A DNA stretch of 64,000 nt from Avena insularis (GCA_023614405.1 CM042684.1:531944682-532008681); one strand, 5' to 3'. Shown: positions 33,495 through 46,027, counted from the stretch's first letter. A program made the numbers and translations. Notes: a model not told the origin generated them from the sequence alone.

Positions 33495-34467
33495 GGCAAC
33501 ATGCACACGTTGCACACGTGAGGGCAGAGAGAGAAGTGGTGGAAACAACGACTAAATTTCGGCCTTGAAGGTAACAAATCAACCATTTCGGCCGTGGTGG
33601 AAACAGCAACGAAAAGCCGGAAGGATCTAGAGCCTTCTTCACTACATGGCGCCGAACTACCGCACAAGGCCAAAAACTACAACTAGAAAAACTAAGAAAC
33701 CCTAAAACTATTCCGACGTCCCCCCGCTGCCGCCTCCCTCTGGCTACTCCGGTGAGAGGGGCACGGGAGCGACCGGGCCCTTCACGCACGAATTTCAAAG
33801 CACCTGAGGCGGGGGGAGAAATGAATACTTCCGGCTGGATCTCGAGCATGCTCCTCCTCCTCCTTTCCCTTGCAGCAGTGCTCCGGTGGTCGGAGCCAGA
33901 GGCGGTGAGGGCCGGGGTGGATCCCTTCTTCGACAATAAAACCGTGGTGGTCGTTGACCGCCGCCAGATCTACGATGGAGCAGTTCCTGGCCGGCCATGG
34001 AGACGAGGAGGAGAAGCTCCACCGGATGCTGGGTGGCGTTGTCGTCTTCCCCTTGGCCTGCCATGGTGGTGAGGGAGGGTCGAGATGTGATGCGGCAGCC
34101 CATGCCTCAATCTGGTGGGTTCCCTGGCCTCTGGTGCAGGGGGCCTCTTATCTGGAGCTGGAGCTTGGGCGGCGAAAGGCCCTGCTTCTCCGTCAACACC
34201 GTCCCGGTGATGGTGTTTACTTCGAGGAGGGCTTGCTTCGTCGACCTGCTCTTGTAGCGCTCATGACACGTCTGATCGCGATCTGGTTCTGTGTGCATCA
34301 CTCCCTTAGATACATTCCTCATACTGTTCAGATCCATCAATTGTTTACCCTTCCAACTTGGAGGTTTGACCAGCACAAAACTAGCAGTAAATGGAGTTGT
34401 AAATGGAGTTTGACCTCCAAGAGATTGGAGTGGTTTGATGCATCGTCCCAGTTTGGTTTGAGTGCTC
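33495..34467. other. GC-rich stretch without a supportable gene
   Basis: Open frames exist on both strands (for example MNTSGWISSM at 33822, with a Leu-rich stretch). None continues with a recognisable domain, and frames on opposite strands are equally long, so composition explains them. It could be a 5' leader fragment of an unidentified element. Confidence 0.3.
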
Positions 34468-34470
34468 TTA

Positions 34471-35403
34471 GAGCAACTCCAACAGGCATGCGATATCGCG
34501 GCACGCTAAAAATAACCGCTGATTTAGCGTGCGTGGCTCTTTTTCCTCCTCCAGCAGGCGCGCGAGAATCGTGTGCGCTGCAAAAAAATCCGACGCACGT
34601 CAATTTGCCCCCGCGCACGCCCCAAATTTGGTGCCCGACCGCCAGCGCGTGCTACTCTCTCGCTCATGCGCAAACGCCCAACCGCCGCTGAAACTTCTCC
34701 CGCGCCCACGCACGATTCACACCTCGCTTGCGCGCGCATGCGACGACTTTCCGGCGATGGATCCATCCTCCGCGTCACTGCAGTACTCGATCCCCGGGAG
34801 CACCTCCAGTGGGATTCATGGCCTCCTTGGTGAATCCATCACCTAGGATCAATGTTGATGCATATGGCATGGCCTCCTTGGTGAATCCATCACCTTCTAT
34901 CAATGTTGATGGCTATGGAGATGCATCACATGCCAACACCACCGTCCAAGACTCCCAAGGAGAAGAAGCACAAAATGGAAGTGGCAATGGCAATGGCTAT
35001 GATGATGTTGACAAATGATGTGTCAACATGTGTGTTCAAGTCAAAATTGTGTTGAACTTGGTTGTGTGAAATTATCATTTGCATTTGAACTATGTCCTAA
35101 ATTTGTGTTGAACTTGGTTGTGTGAAACAAGTATTTGATGATTGTTGAGAGCCATTTGTTGTTCTATTTATTTTGGTTTGTTTGATCTTGTTGATGTGGT
35201 GTGGGCTGTGAAAAGTTGTTTGCGCCGGCGCCCGCGCGTTGCATTTTAGCGAGCCTGGTGGGGGGCTATTTTGTGCTCTATTTTCGTGCGCCGATTTTAG
35301 CGCGTCCGCCGGAGGAGAAACACCGCGCGCGCTAAAACTGGATCGCGCATGCTGCATAGCATCTTTAGCGCGCCGCAATATCGCGCGCCTGTTGGAGTTG
35401 CTC
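34471..35403. mobile_element. Complete non-autonomous Harbinger element, 933 bp
   Basis: A perfect 17-bp inverted repeat GAGCAACTCCAACAGGC (34471-34487) and GCCTGTTGGAGTTGCTC (35387-35403), extended imperfectly to about 41 bp by GCGATATCGCGGC-type sequence. Flanking TTA duplications are at 34468-34470 and 35404-35406. There is no transposase. It carries a short frame-shifted coding remnant (34757-35018), so it is a deletion derivative and not a simple MITE. Confidence 0.92.
34757..35018 (+). pseudogene. Coding remnant in the Harbinger derivative
   Basis: Begins MDPSSASLQYSIPGSTS. A frame change before 34820 leads into MASLVNPSPRINVDAYG, repeated as MASLVNPSPSINVDGYG, then QDSQGEEAQNGSGNGNGYD and a stop. 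The repeat is a 51-bp tandem duplication (about 34817-34916). It may be the N-terminus of the second PIF/Harbinger protein (Myb/SANT type), but no SANT domain is left to confirm that. Confidence 0.4.
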
Positions 35404-35406
35404 TTA

Positions 35407-35681
35407 CGCTTCCTAGTGCTCAAATTTTTCCCCGCGGCCTTTAAATCTTCTTTATTTAGCAAGTTTTTTCATCAATTGTAATAAACCTTGCAATAATGAT
35501 TTGATTGTATGCATCTTGATACAAAGTTCGGAGATGATAAAATATTTTGTTGACTACCCACACCGGCAAACATCGCATGCATGGTGCCTTTCTCCAGAAA
35601 ATAGAAGATAGACCCATGGAAAACTAATACATAACACATCTATTATATACTAAAAGTAATATAAGGGTGTTTTTCGAGACA
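35407..35681. other. Short AT-rich flank, nothing recognised
   Basis: Unassigned sequence between the Harbinger element and the CACTA end at 35682. The three bases before the end are ACA. Confidence 0.5.
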
Positions 35682-35935
35682 CACTAGTGGAAACAGGGCC
35701 TTGTCCCGGTTCGTAAGGGGCTTTAGTCCCGGTTGCCCAACCGGGATGGGGCTACCGGGACTAAAGCCCCAGCCCTTTAGTCCCGGTTGGGCTTCGAACC
35801 GGGACGAAAGGGCTGTCCACGTGGCCGCTGGCTAGGGCGAGGGGGGGAGGCATTCGTCCCGGTTCGTAATACGAACCGGGATCTATGTGTCTCTGCCACG
35901 GCAGCCTTTTTGGCACTTGTTGTGCCGCGGCAGAG
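35682..35935. repeat. 3' terminus and subterminal palindromes of CACTA-C
   Basis: Terminus CACTAGTGGAAACAGGG, then several GTCCCGGTT/AACCGGGAC palindromes (35703-35880). TCTGCCACGGCAG and TGCCGCGGCAGAGA follow (35890-35935), the same kind of hairpin seen beside the 3' end of CACTA-B. Confidence 0.85.
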
Positions 35936-36122
35936 AATTCATTTTGTATATTTTCATTTATTTTATTTCCCCTTTATCTATTTCCTTTTTATTTTGTGTT
36001 TTGCACTCAGCAATGAAGGAACCATTATATTACACAACATCTCCCGATTATATTACACAGCAAGTATCGAACATCTATTACATTCATGCATATATACAAT
36101 ATAAAGTATTTTATGATCCCTA

Positions 36123-39100
36123 TTACATTATCATCGTCTTCTGATAGTATTCTCCTCCTGGCTTTAGGACCTCTGCATCTAAGAATCCCGCAATTTCCTC
36201 TTGAATTGCTTGTATGCGATCCTTTGGTAGAAGATCGTCCCGCAACCGTTCGATCTATTTTAAAAAAGGAGTCAACATATATGAATGAAACTAAACACAA
36301 TTGAAGGTATAATAAAACAAAATTATAAAAATTGTTTACGTACTCGAAGTTGTTCTAAATTTCTGTCATTCTCACAGGTCGTCTGAAGAATGAACTCGCA
36401 AACATAGTATCCACATAAATTATTTCTGGGTGCCTGCCTCAGACACTTTACGAGAATAGAGTTCAATCAAAATAATAATAATTAAGCATGATAATGGTAT
36501 CGAAACTAGAATCAAAGACATGCGCGGATCTAGCTAGTAGTACTTACATCTAGTGGTTTAAATGTAAGCTCCTATTTCCATTCACCCTTAGCCTTGCTGG
36601 TGAACCGTTTTCAAGCGCTGCCCGGCAAAGATAATGAATAAAATGAGTTATTAATTACTTGATATCAGTAAATGATAGAAAGTTGCTGATATAGTGTCAT
36701 AATGACTAAAATTACCGCTGGAGCATTTCTTGCATGTTTGCCCACTCCTCAAGGGGTTTACGTTTCAAGTCCATGACTAGTACTACTCCATTGTCAGGTT
36801 GAATGATTAGCAGAATATAGTGGAAGCTGCGCACGCATAACTCATTAATAATACACACTTAACATCGAGTAAGCGAAATAGAATGTGTAGAAGACAATAA
36901 CACACACTCGAAGTTGTAAGGAAATAGTATTTCCCTTTTGGTTTCTTGAAACCTTAACGCCATTACAATTCTATCCTCTGTATCCTTGGGATTAAGTATC
37001 ATGGTAACTTCATGAACCCAATATGGGTCAATGAACCCAATGTCATAGATCTGTCCTCTTCTGCATTCGAGAATCTTCAGTCTGCATAATATAGTGAGTA
37101 TGATTATACATGCGATAAACGAGGTGAGCTAACTAGAGACTTAATTACAGAAATAATACTTACAGACAATAGGCACTGACGATCGATTTGTCGAGGGCGT
37201 CTTGATTGTAAAACTGATGTAGTTCGGGAAATTCAATAAGTATATGGGCATCTCCATGCCCGTAATGCTCGTTTCGAACTCCCAACACTATCCAGTTTGC
37301 CCCTTCCTTTGTGGCTTTCAAGTATCAATTATGCAATCTTCGCATTTTGGTTGGTAGATACTTGACGTCCTCAGGTCTGACGAGAGGTTCCCCGTACTAG
37401 TATTTGTATTTTTCCTCATCCGCGGGGAACTCTAACTGGGATACATACTGAGCAATAGTCATACCTTGAGCAGCGGCCGCTTCTCCATACATTGCAACAA
37501 ACTCCGGATCATACTGCTCGCCCGCACATTTGCTCGACCCCACCCCGGTATCGGAAATCACCTTGAGCGGGGTGCACGATTGTTTTTTCTGTAAACCGAG
37601 CTGGGGAACTGATTTCCTGCTTCCACTACTACTCTTCGACCGCACCATTGACTGATGTGACTTGAGAATAGAGTGGCCATAGTCTGATGACAGCCTTGGC
37701 TCGGGTTGATGAAGGTTCTTCAACATTTTTTGCACTTTGGCTTTTTCTTCCTTCATGCTGGGGAACTCTGGCTCTTTCGGCCGCTTCAGGTCATCAAACC
37801 ACTTTTGCGCTTCGGCCTTTGCGATCACCATATTCTCCTCATCAGTATAGTCGTAAGGTCTCTTGGAAGGAACCTTTGGTACTTTTGGGAGGGGCCCCAG
37901 TCGACGTTTCGGTGACCGGTTACTCCTCTGCTTTTGGCCCTGAGCCTTTTGTACTTTTGGGAGGGGCTGAGATGGCTGACGCGGCGACAAAGATGACCGT
38001 GCTGGAGAAAGGGCCTGTTTTGGTGGAGACGGCTGCGCTGGAGAAAGGGCCTGTTTTGGCGGAGACGGCTGCGCTGGAGAAAGGGCTTGTTGTGGTGGAG
38101 ACGGCGCTGGAGACAGGTGAGGCTGCAGCGAAGATGGAGTTGTGCTCTGAGGAGTGGATGGCCTTGGCGTCCGATTTGAAAGCACGATGTGTTCCTTTCG
38201 TCATAGAATGGTCATGTTTTTTGCTTCTCTCAGTTCAGTCACATCCCCTTCACCTGCAGGGTAGTCAAGCTTGAGCTACGCGAATCCGGTCATAACTTCA
38301 TCCACCCCGGCAATAGCGTAGCCCTGTGGAACCGGACAACAATGGTAAGTTGGTACCGGTCCAACTAATGGTAAGGCATAGCCGACCGCCACCTTCATGG
38401 TTATGTTGACAACTTTCACATGTAGCTCACAATGTGTCATCTCCGTGATATCATCCACTGGGTAGCGAAGAGGAGCCATCACCGGTGCATCATCAGCAAC
38501 ATCACCTGGGAGCTCTGTGGAAGCCACGCTGGTTTTTCGATTAGTGGATGGGCCAGTAGCATCGAAGGCAGCTTCGTCTACCATGTGCCGCTTAGATGGA
38601 CCGGTAGTATCTTGATGGCTAAGTGCGTCAATTAGATCCTGCTGCCGCTTTAATCGATCTTCTACGTGATGCATCCAGTCTTCCTTCTTCTTTGCTTCAA
38701 TTTCCTCCCTTTCCTTTCTCCTCTGACGGCTTCTATTGGGATATTTCTTCCGGATCTCGGGAAACCCAAGTTTCCATGGTTTGGAGCCTTTTGTGCCTCG
38801 TGTTCGTCCCCGGTGTTCAGGGTTCCCAAGGGCGAGTGCGAGCTCGTCATTCTCTCTATCGGGAATGAACGCCCCATCTTCAATAGCCTTTACTGCATTT
38901 CTAATGTCTTCGATGGGTATGGGAGTTTCTTTATGTCTTATGTTATATATGCACTTCCCTTCTGAGTCCAACGTGCCCCCATGCCCGTAAAACCAATTCC
39001 TTACCCATTCGATCCAATTGTATGGCTCTAGAGTGATACCTTTAGCAACCAGGTCGGACTCGAGTTTCTCCCACTTAGGCTTGCTAGCCTTGTAGCCACC

Positions 39101-39951
39101 TTGCCCCATAGTATGGTGATACTGCTATTTAGCAGCATTTTGCTTATTCGTTTCAGACCTTTTCTTAGCTGGCGCCGATGTCTTGTACGCCACAAAATCA
39201 GCCCAGTAGTCTTTTAGCTTCTCATACGTTCCAGTGAATTCCGGAGTCTTGTTTTTCACGACATAGTCAAGATGCAATGTTTTCTTCTAGTTGTTGAATT
39301 GCTGGGCCATCTTATTAAGAGCCCACTCCTTGACTTTTTCCTCCATGTGTTTCTGTAGTTCCTCCTGAGTTGGAATCTCCTCATCTGGATCGAACTCATC
39401 TGGATCCACCTCTAGCATCGGTAGGGTGAAATTAACCATGAGCTTTTTCCAAAGCATATCTTTGGCTAAGTCGCTGACATATAGAGCTTCCGGATCCTTT
39501 GGCCTATTCCATTCTCTGACGGTGATTGGGATGTAGTCCCTAACAATAACTCCGCATTGCCTTACAAATTTATTTGTAGCATCAATGGGAGCCTTCGGTT
39601 CGCCGTCTAAAGCGACTACTTCGATCCTGTACCTTTCATGGTCTTCCAACTTTTTGGCTGGGCCTCGTTTGTTCTTTGCAGAAGATTTGCTCGATCCGGA
39701 GGGCTAAAAGAAGAAAGAGCGTTAATATATGTATATAGACAACAGAGGCTTAATTAATTAATATATATATGCACCTCGTCGGCTTCTCCCTCGTCGGCTT
39801 CTCCCTCACCGGAGCCGTCTGTTCGGTCGAAACCCGGATCTCCCTCACCGGAGTTGTTCAGATATAGCGAGGTGACATCGTTATCGATATGTCCTCCCTC
39901 GTTGATCATATCCTCAAGCGCCATTTCCTTTTCTTCGTCTCTAGGTTCCAT
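36123..39951 (-). pseudogene. CACTA-C ORF2 with C-terminal Ulp1/C48-like protease domain
   Basis: Homologue of the CACTA-B ORF2. Start MEPRDEEKEMALEDMI (39951). Intron 1 runs from a GT donor near 39773 to the acceptor TTTTAG (39704 side). Then come KFVRQCGVIVRDYIPITV (about 39565), GGYKASKPKWEKLESDL (about 39095), WFYGHGGTLDSEGKCIY, and three SPAQPSPPKQAL-type repeats (38110-37990). The end has FHYILLIIQ (His, about 36825), VLVMDLKRK (Asp, about 36775) and RNNLCGYYVCEF (Cys, about 36410), closing at TAA 36125-36123. The Asp that usually precedes the catalytic Cys (DCG) is Leu here, and I see no Gln at the usual place. Stops: TAG near 39289 (a Trp site) and TAG near 39127. Middle exons are otherwise well preserved, better than in CACTA-B. 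Confidence 0.78.
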
Positions 39952-40379
39952 AGTTTCTGCAAAAGGGGAAAAGTGGATGAGTCGAAGCGGCCAAGCGAGG
40001 AGGTTTGACGGGCTAGGGTGCCATGGTTTGACGACAAGATAACCTGAAATGTAACCCTAATACATGCTTGACAGTTTAAAACAGGGTCCGAGGGATATAA
40101 ACCGTAATTTGAAGAAACCCTAATATATGGCGCGCGTTGCATCGCTCATCGTCCTATATGGCGTGCGTTGCAAGCCAAGACAAGACTCCAGAACAAATGT
40201 GAAGGGATTGGCATTTCACATAATAATCCAAATGTATACATACACACTACATAATAAAAATATATAGATACACAATAATAATTTTTATTACAATTTGTAC
40301 ATATAGTAACCCTATCCGCCCTAACCCTAATCCAAATGTATACCTACAATATCTACACATATATATAATCCAAATAAAC
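39952..40379 (-). promoter_or_regulatory. Leader/intron region upstream of CACTA-C ORF2
   Basis: Non-coding. Contains CGCGCGCCATATA and CGCACGCCATATAGG (reverse complement, 40120-40165), matching the region just upstream of ORF2 in CACTA-B (27300-27360). Confidence 0.5.
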
Positions 40380-40760
40380 CTAAAAACAACTAATAACTAA
40401 TATAATAATTCCATAGCCCTAATTCCCTATTTATTAATTCCCTAGCCCTAATCCAAATAAACCTAAAAACAACTAATAACTAATTCCCTATTTATTAAAT
40501 TCCCTAGCCCTAATCCAAATAAACCTAAAAACAACTAATAACTAATTCCCTATTTATTAATTCCCTAGCCCTAATCCAAATAAACCTAAAAACAACTAAT
40601 AACTAATTCCCTATTTATTAATTCACTAGCCCTAATCCAAATAAACCTAAAAACAACTAATAACTAATTCTCTAGCCCTAATCCAAATAAATTCCCTATT
40701 TATTAATTCCCCCTAATTCCCTAATCCAAATAAACCTAAAAACAACTAATAACTAATATA
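40380..40760. repeat. About 61-bp tandem repeat, five to six copies
   Basis: Units of CCCTAATCCAAATAAACC, TAAAAACAACTAATAACTAA and TTCCCTATTTATTAATT repeat with small changes. This is low-complexity DNA of the ORF2 leader and not a known satellite. Confidence 0.9.
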
Positions 40761-41100
40761 ATAATTCCCTAGCCCTAATCCAACTAATCCTATATATATA
40801 ATCCAACTAATCCGATTAACCTAGCTAACTAACTAATTAACCTAGCTATAATTAAACTAACTAACTAATTAACTAACCTAGCTAAACTAATTAACTAACC
40901 TAGCTAATATAATTAAACTAACTAATTAATTAACTAATAATAATACTAATAATACTACTACAAATAGTACTACTAATACTACTACAAATACTATAGTAAT
41001 ACTACTACAAATACTATAGTAATATTACTACAAATACTAAAAAGAAATGATAATAAAGAAAAATACTAAAAATACTAATAAACACATAATAATAAAAAAT
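40761..41100. repeat. Low-complexity CTAACTAATTAAC and AATACTACTACAA stretch
   Basis: AT-rich simple repeats. The part 40920-41040 is the reverse complement of the TAGTATTTGTAGTA stretch in CACTA-B, so it is a conserved intron-like segment of this ORF2 family. Confidence 0.75.
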
Positions 41101-41400
41101 ACAAAATCAAAAATCACGGCGGGGGTGGTAGTGCAGTGCTCGCCTCACGCCCTCGCATGGTGCATCCCGTCATGGATCTTGAGAGGGAGGGAGAGGGGGC
41201 CACACCTGGGACGGTCGGTGGTGGTGGCGACGGTCGGTGGTGGTGGCGGCGACGCTACGGCTCTCGTAGATGAATGGCCAGTGGTGGTGATGGTGTGGCG
41301 TGGGCAACTGACGGCAGCCGTGAGCCGCTCCTCGTGGCGGCGGCGATTTGCAGTGGCTGAGAGTGAAAGAGATTGGGGAAGGAGAGAAAGGGCCGCGACG
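41101..41400 (-). promoter_or_regulatory. GC-rich leader of CACTA-C ORF2
   Basis: GGCGG- and GGTGGTGGCG-rich (on the plus strand), with frames open by composition only. It lies between the palindromes at 41410-41610 and the AT-rich stretch, as in CACTA-A and CACTA-B. Confidence 0.45.
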
Positions 41401-41414
41401 GTTAAGTACTAGGA

Positions 41415-41607
41415 GCTCATTCGTCCCGGTTGGAGCCACCAACCAGGACGAAAAGGTCATACGTCCCGGTTGGTGGCTCCAACCGGGACGAAAGACCAGA
41501 GCATACGTCCTGGTTGGAGCCACCAACCGGGACGTATGATGTCCACCAAAGCGGCGCGCGTAGAGGACCTTTAGTCTCGGTTGGTGGCACCAACCGGGAC
41601 TAAAAGT
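41415..41607. repeat. Internal subterminal-type palindromes upstream of CACTA-C ORF2
   Basis: Three palindromes of GTCCCGGTTGG with (T)GG(A/C)(G/A)CCAACCGGGAC, at about 41422-41452, 41463-41490 and 41508-41540, then TAGTCTCGGTTGG...CCAACCGGGACTA (41571-41602). They lie far from any CACTA terminus I can see (nearest at 35682 and 56034). Confidence 0.85.
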
Positions 41608-41609
41608 CC

Positions 41610-41950
41610 TTTTTTCAAAAGTTTTTCAAACTTTTCAGATGTTCCCTCCTTATTTCTTATTTGGGTGTTTACATTTGAAATGATTTGAATTTAAAAAAAC
41701 TTTCTGTATTATAAAATAATTATTCTAACTATTCAAACTATTAAATTTGAAATGGTTTAAATTTGAAATTTCTAAAATGGTTTAAATATTTAATTTCTGA
41801 AATGGTTTAAATTTGAATTTGAAAAAACTTTCAACATGAAAGGTGTTTGAATTTGAATAACTAATCCAGAACCATTTTCTGTTTTCTAAAATAATTGTTC
41901 AAACTATTAACCATTTTGCCATTTTCAAATAAAAAGGAATTACAGAATAA
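41610..41950. other. AT-rich spacer with ATTTGAAATGGTTTAAAT repeats
   Basis: Repeated ATTTGAA(A/T) phrases. No coding potential. Typical of CACTA internal spacer. Confidence 0.45.
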
Positions 41951-41956
41951 AAACAG

Positions 41957-42030
41957 TGGATCTCTCGACAATCTTGGATACACAGACGAACCTTTCGTCC
42001 TAGCCAATGGATTAGTCATAATCATGTCTA
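41957..42030 (+). pseudogene. TNP2 C-terminal fragment (DUF4216-like motif), plus strand
   Basis: LDNLGYTDEPFVLANGL (about 41967-42015) matches LNNLGYRDEPFVLAND in the TNP2 of CACTA-D (minus strand, about 44160). Only this short stretch is recognisable, and it runs against the surrounding genes. Confidence 0.6.
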
Positions 42031-42708
42031 GCCCTATAGTACACAGCTTCAGGGTCATCTTCCGAATCATCTTCGTCGTCGTCACTATGGCATATTCCGG
42101 GGATCCTCAGCCCTTCCCCGGCTTGTGTAGGGGGGAACCGGGGACCGTGAACCAAGGCATATTCCGGGGGCATCTGCCACTCCGACCTCGGATTCACGAC
42201 GCGTGGGGGAGCGGGCTCTCGGATGACGATGCCGCTACGCCCGCGGCCTTCACCACTGCCACTCTTCTTGTGGCTTTACGGCGGGTTAAAGTGCGGGTAC
42301 CGCAGGTGAGGATGATCTCCCTCGGCGATGTAGCAGATCACACCGGCGATAGTCTAGTTCGCCCACCACAGGCGACGACCGGTTGTGTTGTGGTTCACCG
42401 GGGGCGGGCCGTCACCCTCGTACCTGGCGAGCTCCCTTTCCTGCCGGTTAGCGAAGAAGGCATTCCAGGTGTCATAGTTGTCGGGATCCCAATGGGGATC
42501 CATCCGCTGCTCCGGCGTGAGCTCTAGGTAGAAGTGGTTCATGATGGCCACCTGGCGGGTGGAACCTTGAGGCACAGGAGGGACAGGAACTCCTCCAACG
42601 CTCAGCATCCAGGGAGGAGCTGGGCGCCGGTCTCTCAGGTGTCGAATGGCCCGATGTCACGGTGTCCATTGTTGTGAAAGAGGAAGGTGTGGATGTGTGG
42701 ATAGCCAT
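42009..42708 (-). pseudogene. Unrecognised element-associated ORF with a frameshift
   Basis: Starts MAIHTSTPSSFTTMDTVT (42708). The frame changes near 42600, then continues LTPEQRMDPHWDPDNYDTW, NAFFANRQERELARYEGDG and PPPVNHNTTGRRLWWAN. After a further break comes PRSEWQMPPEYALVHGPRF and an acidic end SDDDEDDSEDDPEAVYY, with a stop at 42014-42012. I know similar motifs only from Triticeae repeat-associated hypothetical proteins and assign no function. It meets the TNP2 fragment at 41957-42030 tail to tail. Confidence 0.45.
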
Positions 42709-42728
42709 GGCGCGGTCGGACTAGATAT

Positions 42729-43003
42729 AGAGGGAAAGGGCGGGAAAACATGGCAGGAAGCGGTGGGAAATGGCGGAAAATATCTATAGTCCCGGTTAGT
42801 GGCCCCAACTGGGACTAAAAGGCCCGGTTCGAGGGAAAGGGCGGCAAAACATAGCGGGAAGCGGTGGGAAATGGCGGGAAATATCTTTAGTCCCGGTTAG
42901 TGGCTCCAATTGGGACTAAAAGGCCCGGTTTGATGGAAAGGGCGGGAAAACATGGCGGGAAATATGCTTAGCCTCGGATGGTGTTTCCAACTGGGACTAA
43001 AGG
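42729..43003. repeat. About 102-bp tandem repeat with CACTA palindromes, three copies
   Basis: AGGGAAAGGGCGG(G/C)AAAACAT starts near 42731, 42834 and 42935. Each unit ends in TAGTCCCGGTTAGTGGC followed by CAA(C/T)TGGGACTAAAAGG. It lies immediately upstream of the ORF at 42708 and may be its promoter-side array. Confidence 0.8.
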
Positions 43004-43008
43004 TTCAT

Positions 43009-43805
43009 CATCCCAAGATGCACATGCATGCACAATATGGGCACAGTATCACAAACTAAGCCTCGATTATGCACATAACATTGGTCATTTGGACCAAAAG
43101 CCATGAAACCTCGAACATGATAGTCCATTTTGTGAAGGTTTTTTTGAGACATAATCAATATACCAAGTTTGGTATTTTTCCTTGCAACTATGTCACATAA
43201 TATGACACCACGCGAAGGATTTACATTGTTCGGACCGTTTTTGAATTTCTTATGCCTGTTTCAAAATTTACCCGTTTCAAATTATGGTCAAAACGGTGGG
43301 CATGAAGATAGGGGATGAGCCTCGTTAAAACTTGCATTGGATCTCTGAAGAAACATCACATTGTGAGTCTAAAAATGATTTTTTTCAAAATCACAAGCAT
43401 TAGATCATGTACCTGTAGTTCAAACCGGACCCACTTCCTACCGAATCGGCAGACATTTGTCTTTTTCTTTAGGGGTAGACGGAAAGGTTTTAAAATCTCT
43501 GGTTGGGACATTGTTCATGTAAGGTGGTCTAGTATTTTTGAAAAATAGGGTGGTAGCATTTTTTTATTTAACGTTTGGTGTGGCTTCACAAAACGCCCCG
43601 ATTTTGGCACTCGGAAAATAGAAAATGGCTTTTCCATGCGACGAAAAATAAAAGTTCCTACTACAACATTGTTCACCATCCCAAGATGCACATGCATGCA
43701 CAATATGGGCACAATATCACAACCTATGCCTCGATTATGCACATAACATTGGTCATTTGGACCGAAAGTCATGAAACCTCGAACATGATAGGTCACATAA
43801 TATGA
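43009..43805 (+). repeat. Second array of the 668-bp tandem repeat
   Basis: CATCCCAAGATGCACATGCA begins at 43009 and 43677, 668 bp apart. The sequence order matches 13832-15058. The second unit is cut short by a deletion between CATGATAG and GTCACATAATATGA near 43791. Confidence 0.9.
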
Positions 43806-46027
43806 ACTAGAGGTACACAATATAAGGGCATGAACCCATCTTGGCGTATTTCCCTTGCTTATGATCGCTTCGGCCGTAACCATGGAGCATCTTCTTTGCT
43901 TAACAGGATGCTTGGGTCAGTTTTCACTGTGAAGGGCGGAATTTCATCAAACTTATTATAATCTTCTGACATGTCTGTCTTGTCCTCGACTCCCACAATG
44001 TTTATTTTCCCTGAAAGAACTATGTGATGCTTTGGCTCATCGTGTGATGTATTTGTTTGCTTAGTTTTCCTTTTTTCGGTATGGAGGACATGTCCTTCAC
44101 ATAGAAAACCTGAGCCACATCATTGGCTAGGACGAATGGTTCGTCTCTGTAACCAAGATTGTTGAGATCCACTGTTGTCATTCCGTACAACTGGTCTACC
44201 TTTACCCCTTCTCCATTTAGGTTGATCCATTTGCACCGAAACAAAGGGACCTTAAAAGAAACTCCATAGTCAAGTTCCCGTATCTCCTCTATGTAACCAT
44301 AGTATGTGTCCTTTTGCCCATTCTCGTCGGTTGCATCAAAGCGGACACCACTGTTCTGGTTGGTGCTCTTTTTTATCTTGGGCGATCGTGTAAAATGTAT
44401 TCCCATTTATCTCGTATCCTTGGTAATTCAATATAGTAGAAGATGGTGACCCAGCCAACAAGTAGAGCTGATCTCCAATAGTGGTGTCATTCATTAGATG
44501 TGTTCGCAACCAACTGCCGAAAGTCTTCATGTGTGCATCTCTAATCCAGGAGTCGGGCTTCCCCGGGTTGTTGGAGCTTAAAATATTCTTGTGTTCCCTG
44601 ATATACGGAGCTGCCAAGGTGGAATTCTGTAGAACCGTGTAGTGTGCTTGAGTGAAAGATTGTCCGTCCCTACATATCATTGCTTTCTTTCCCAGCCTGC
44701 CTTTTCCACTCAGTCTCCCCTCATGCCGCGATTCAGAAACACCAATCGGCTTTAGGTCAGGAATAAAGTCAACACAGAACTCAATGACCTCCTCTGTTCC
44801 ATAGCCCTTGGAGATGCTTCCTTCTGGCCTAGCACGGTTATGAACATATTTCTTTAACACTCCCATGAACCTCTCAAAGGGGAACATATTGTGTACAAAT
44901 ACAGGACCGAGAATGGAAATCTCTTCGATTAGGTGAACCAGGAGATGCGTCATAATATTGAAGAAGGATGGTGGGAACACCAACTCAAAACTAACAAGAC
45001 ATTGGACCACATCCTTTTGTAACCTTGTCAGAATATCTTGATTGATCACCTTCTGAGATATTGCATTGAGGAATGCACATAGCTTCACAATGGGTACTCG
45101 AACATTTTCCGGTAGAAGCCCCCTCAATGCAATCGGAAGCAACTGCGTCATAATCACGTGACAGTCATGAGACTTCAGGTTTTGGAATTTTTTCTCTGCC
45201 ATATTTATTATCCCCTTTATGTTAGATGAGAATCCAGAAGGAACCTTGATACGGTAAAGGACTTCAAAAAAGATTTCCTTCTCTGCTTTCGTAAGAGCGT
45301 AGCTGGCAGGACTTAAGTGATGCCCTTTATCCGTCTTGTTCTATGAATGCATGTTTTGTGGGTCTTTCATACGTTGTTGGTCCTCCTGTGCTTCTGGTGT
45401 ATCTTTTGTCTTCCCATACACGCCCAGGAAGCCTAGCAGGTTCATGCAAAGATTCTTCGTCACGTGCATCACGTCGATTGAAGGGCGGACACGTAGGACT
45501 TTCCAATAGGGTAGCTCCCAAAATATAGATTTCTTCTTCCACATGGGCGCGTGTCCGGTAGCGACGTCGTTTGGAACAGATGTACCGCTAGGACCCTTTC
45601 TAAAGATTACTTCTATGTCCTTGACCATACCAAATATATCATCACCAGTAGGGAGGTCAGGCTTCTTCCAATAATCTGCCTCACCTTTGAAATGCATGCC
45701 TTTCTTTCTTACTTGATGATTGGTCGGAAGAAATTTGACGATTCCCCAGGTACACAACCTTCTTAAATTTATGCAAATATGTAGCTTCAGTATTATCTAA
45801 ACAGTGTGTGCATGCCTTGTATCCCTTGTTTGTCTGTCCTGAAAGGTTACTAAGAGCAGGCCAATCATTGATGGTTACGAAAAGCAGCGCTCGTAGGTCA
45901 AATGACTCCTGTTTGTGCTCATCCCACACACGTACACCTGGTTTTCCCCACAACTGTAAGAGTTCTTCAACTAATGGCCTTAGGTACACATCAATGTCGT
46001 TGCCGGGTTGCTTCGGGCCTTGGATGA

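Noticed and set aside
33284..34691. Possible host gene in the GC-rich block (frames of 215 and 245 codons)
   Set aside because: The frames lie on opposite strands, cross a Harbinger end at 33491, and one crosses the Harbinger boundary at 34471. They cannot be one real gene.
40380..41100. Centromeric or telomeric satellite
   Set aside because: CCCTAA occurs within longer 61-bp units and not as a pure telomere repeat, and the array is short and sits in a CACTA leader.
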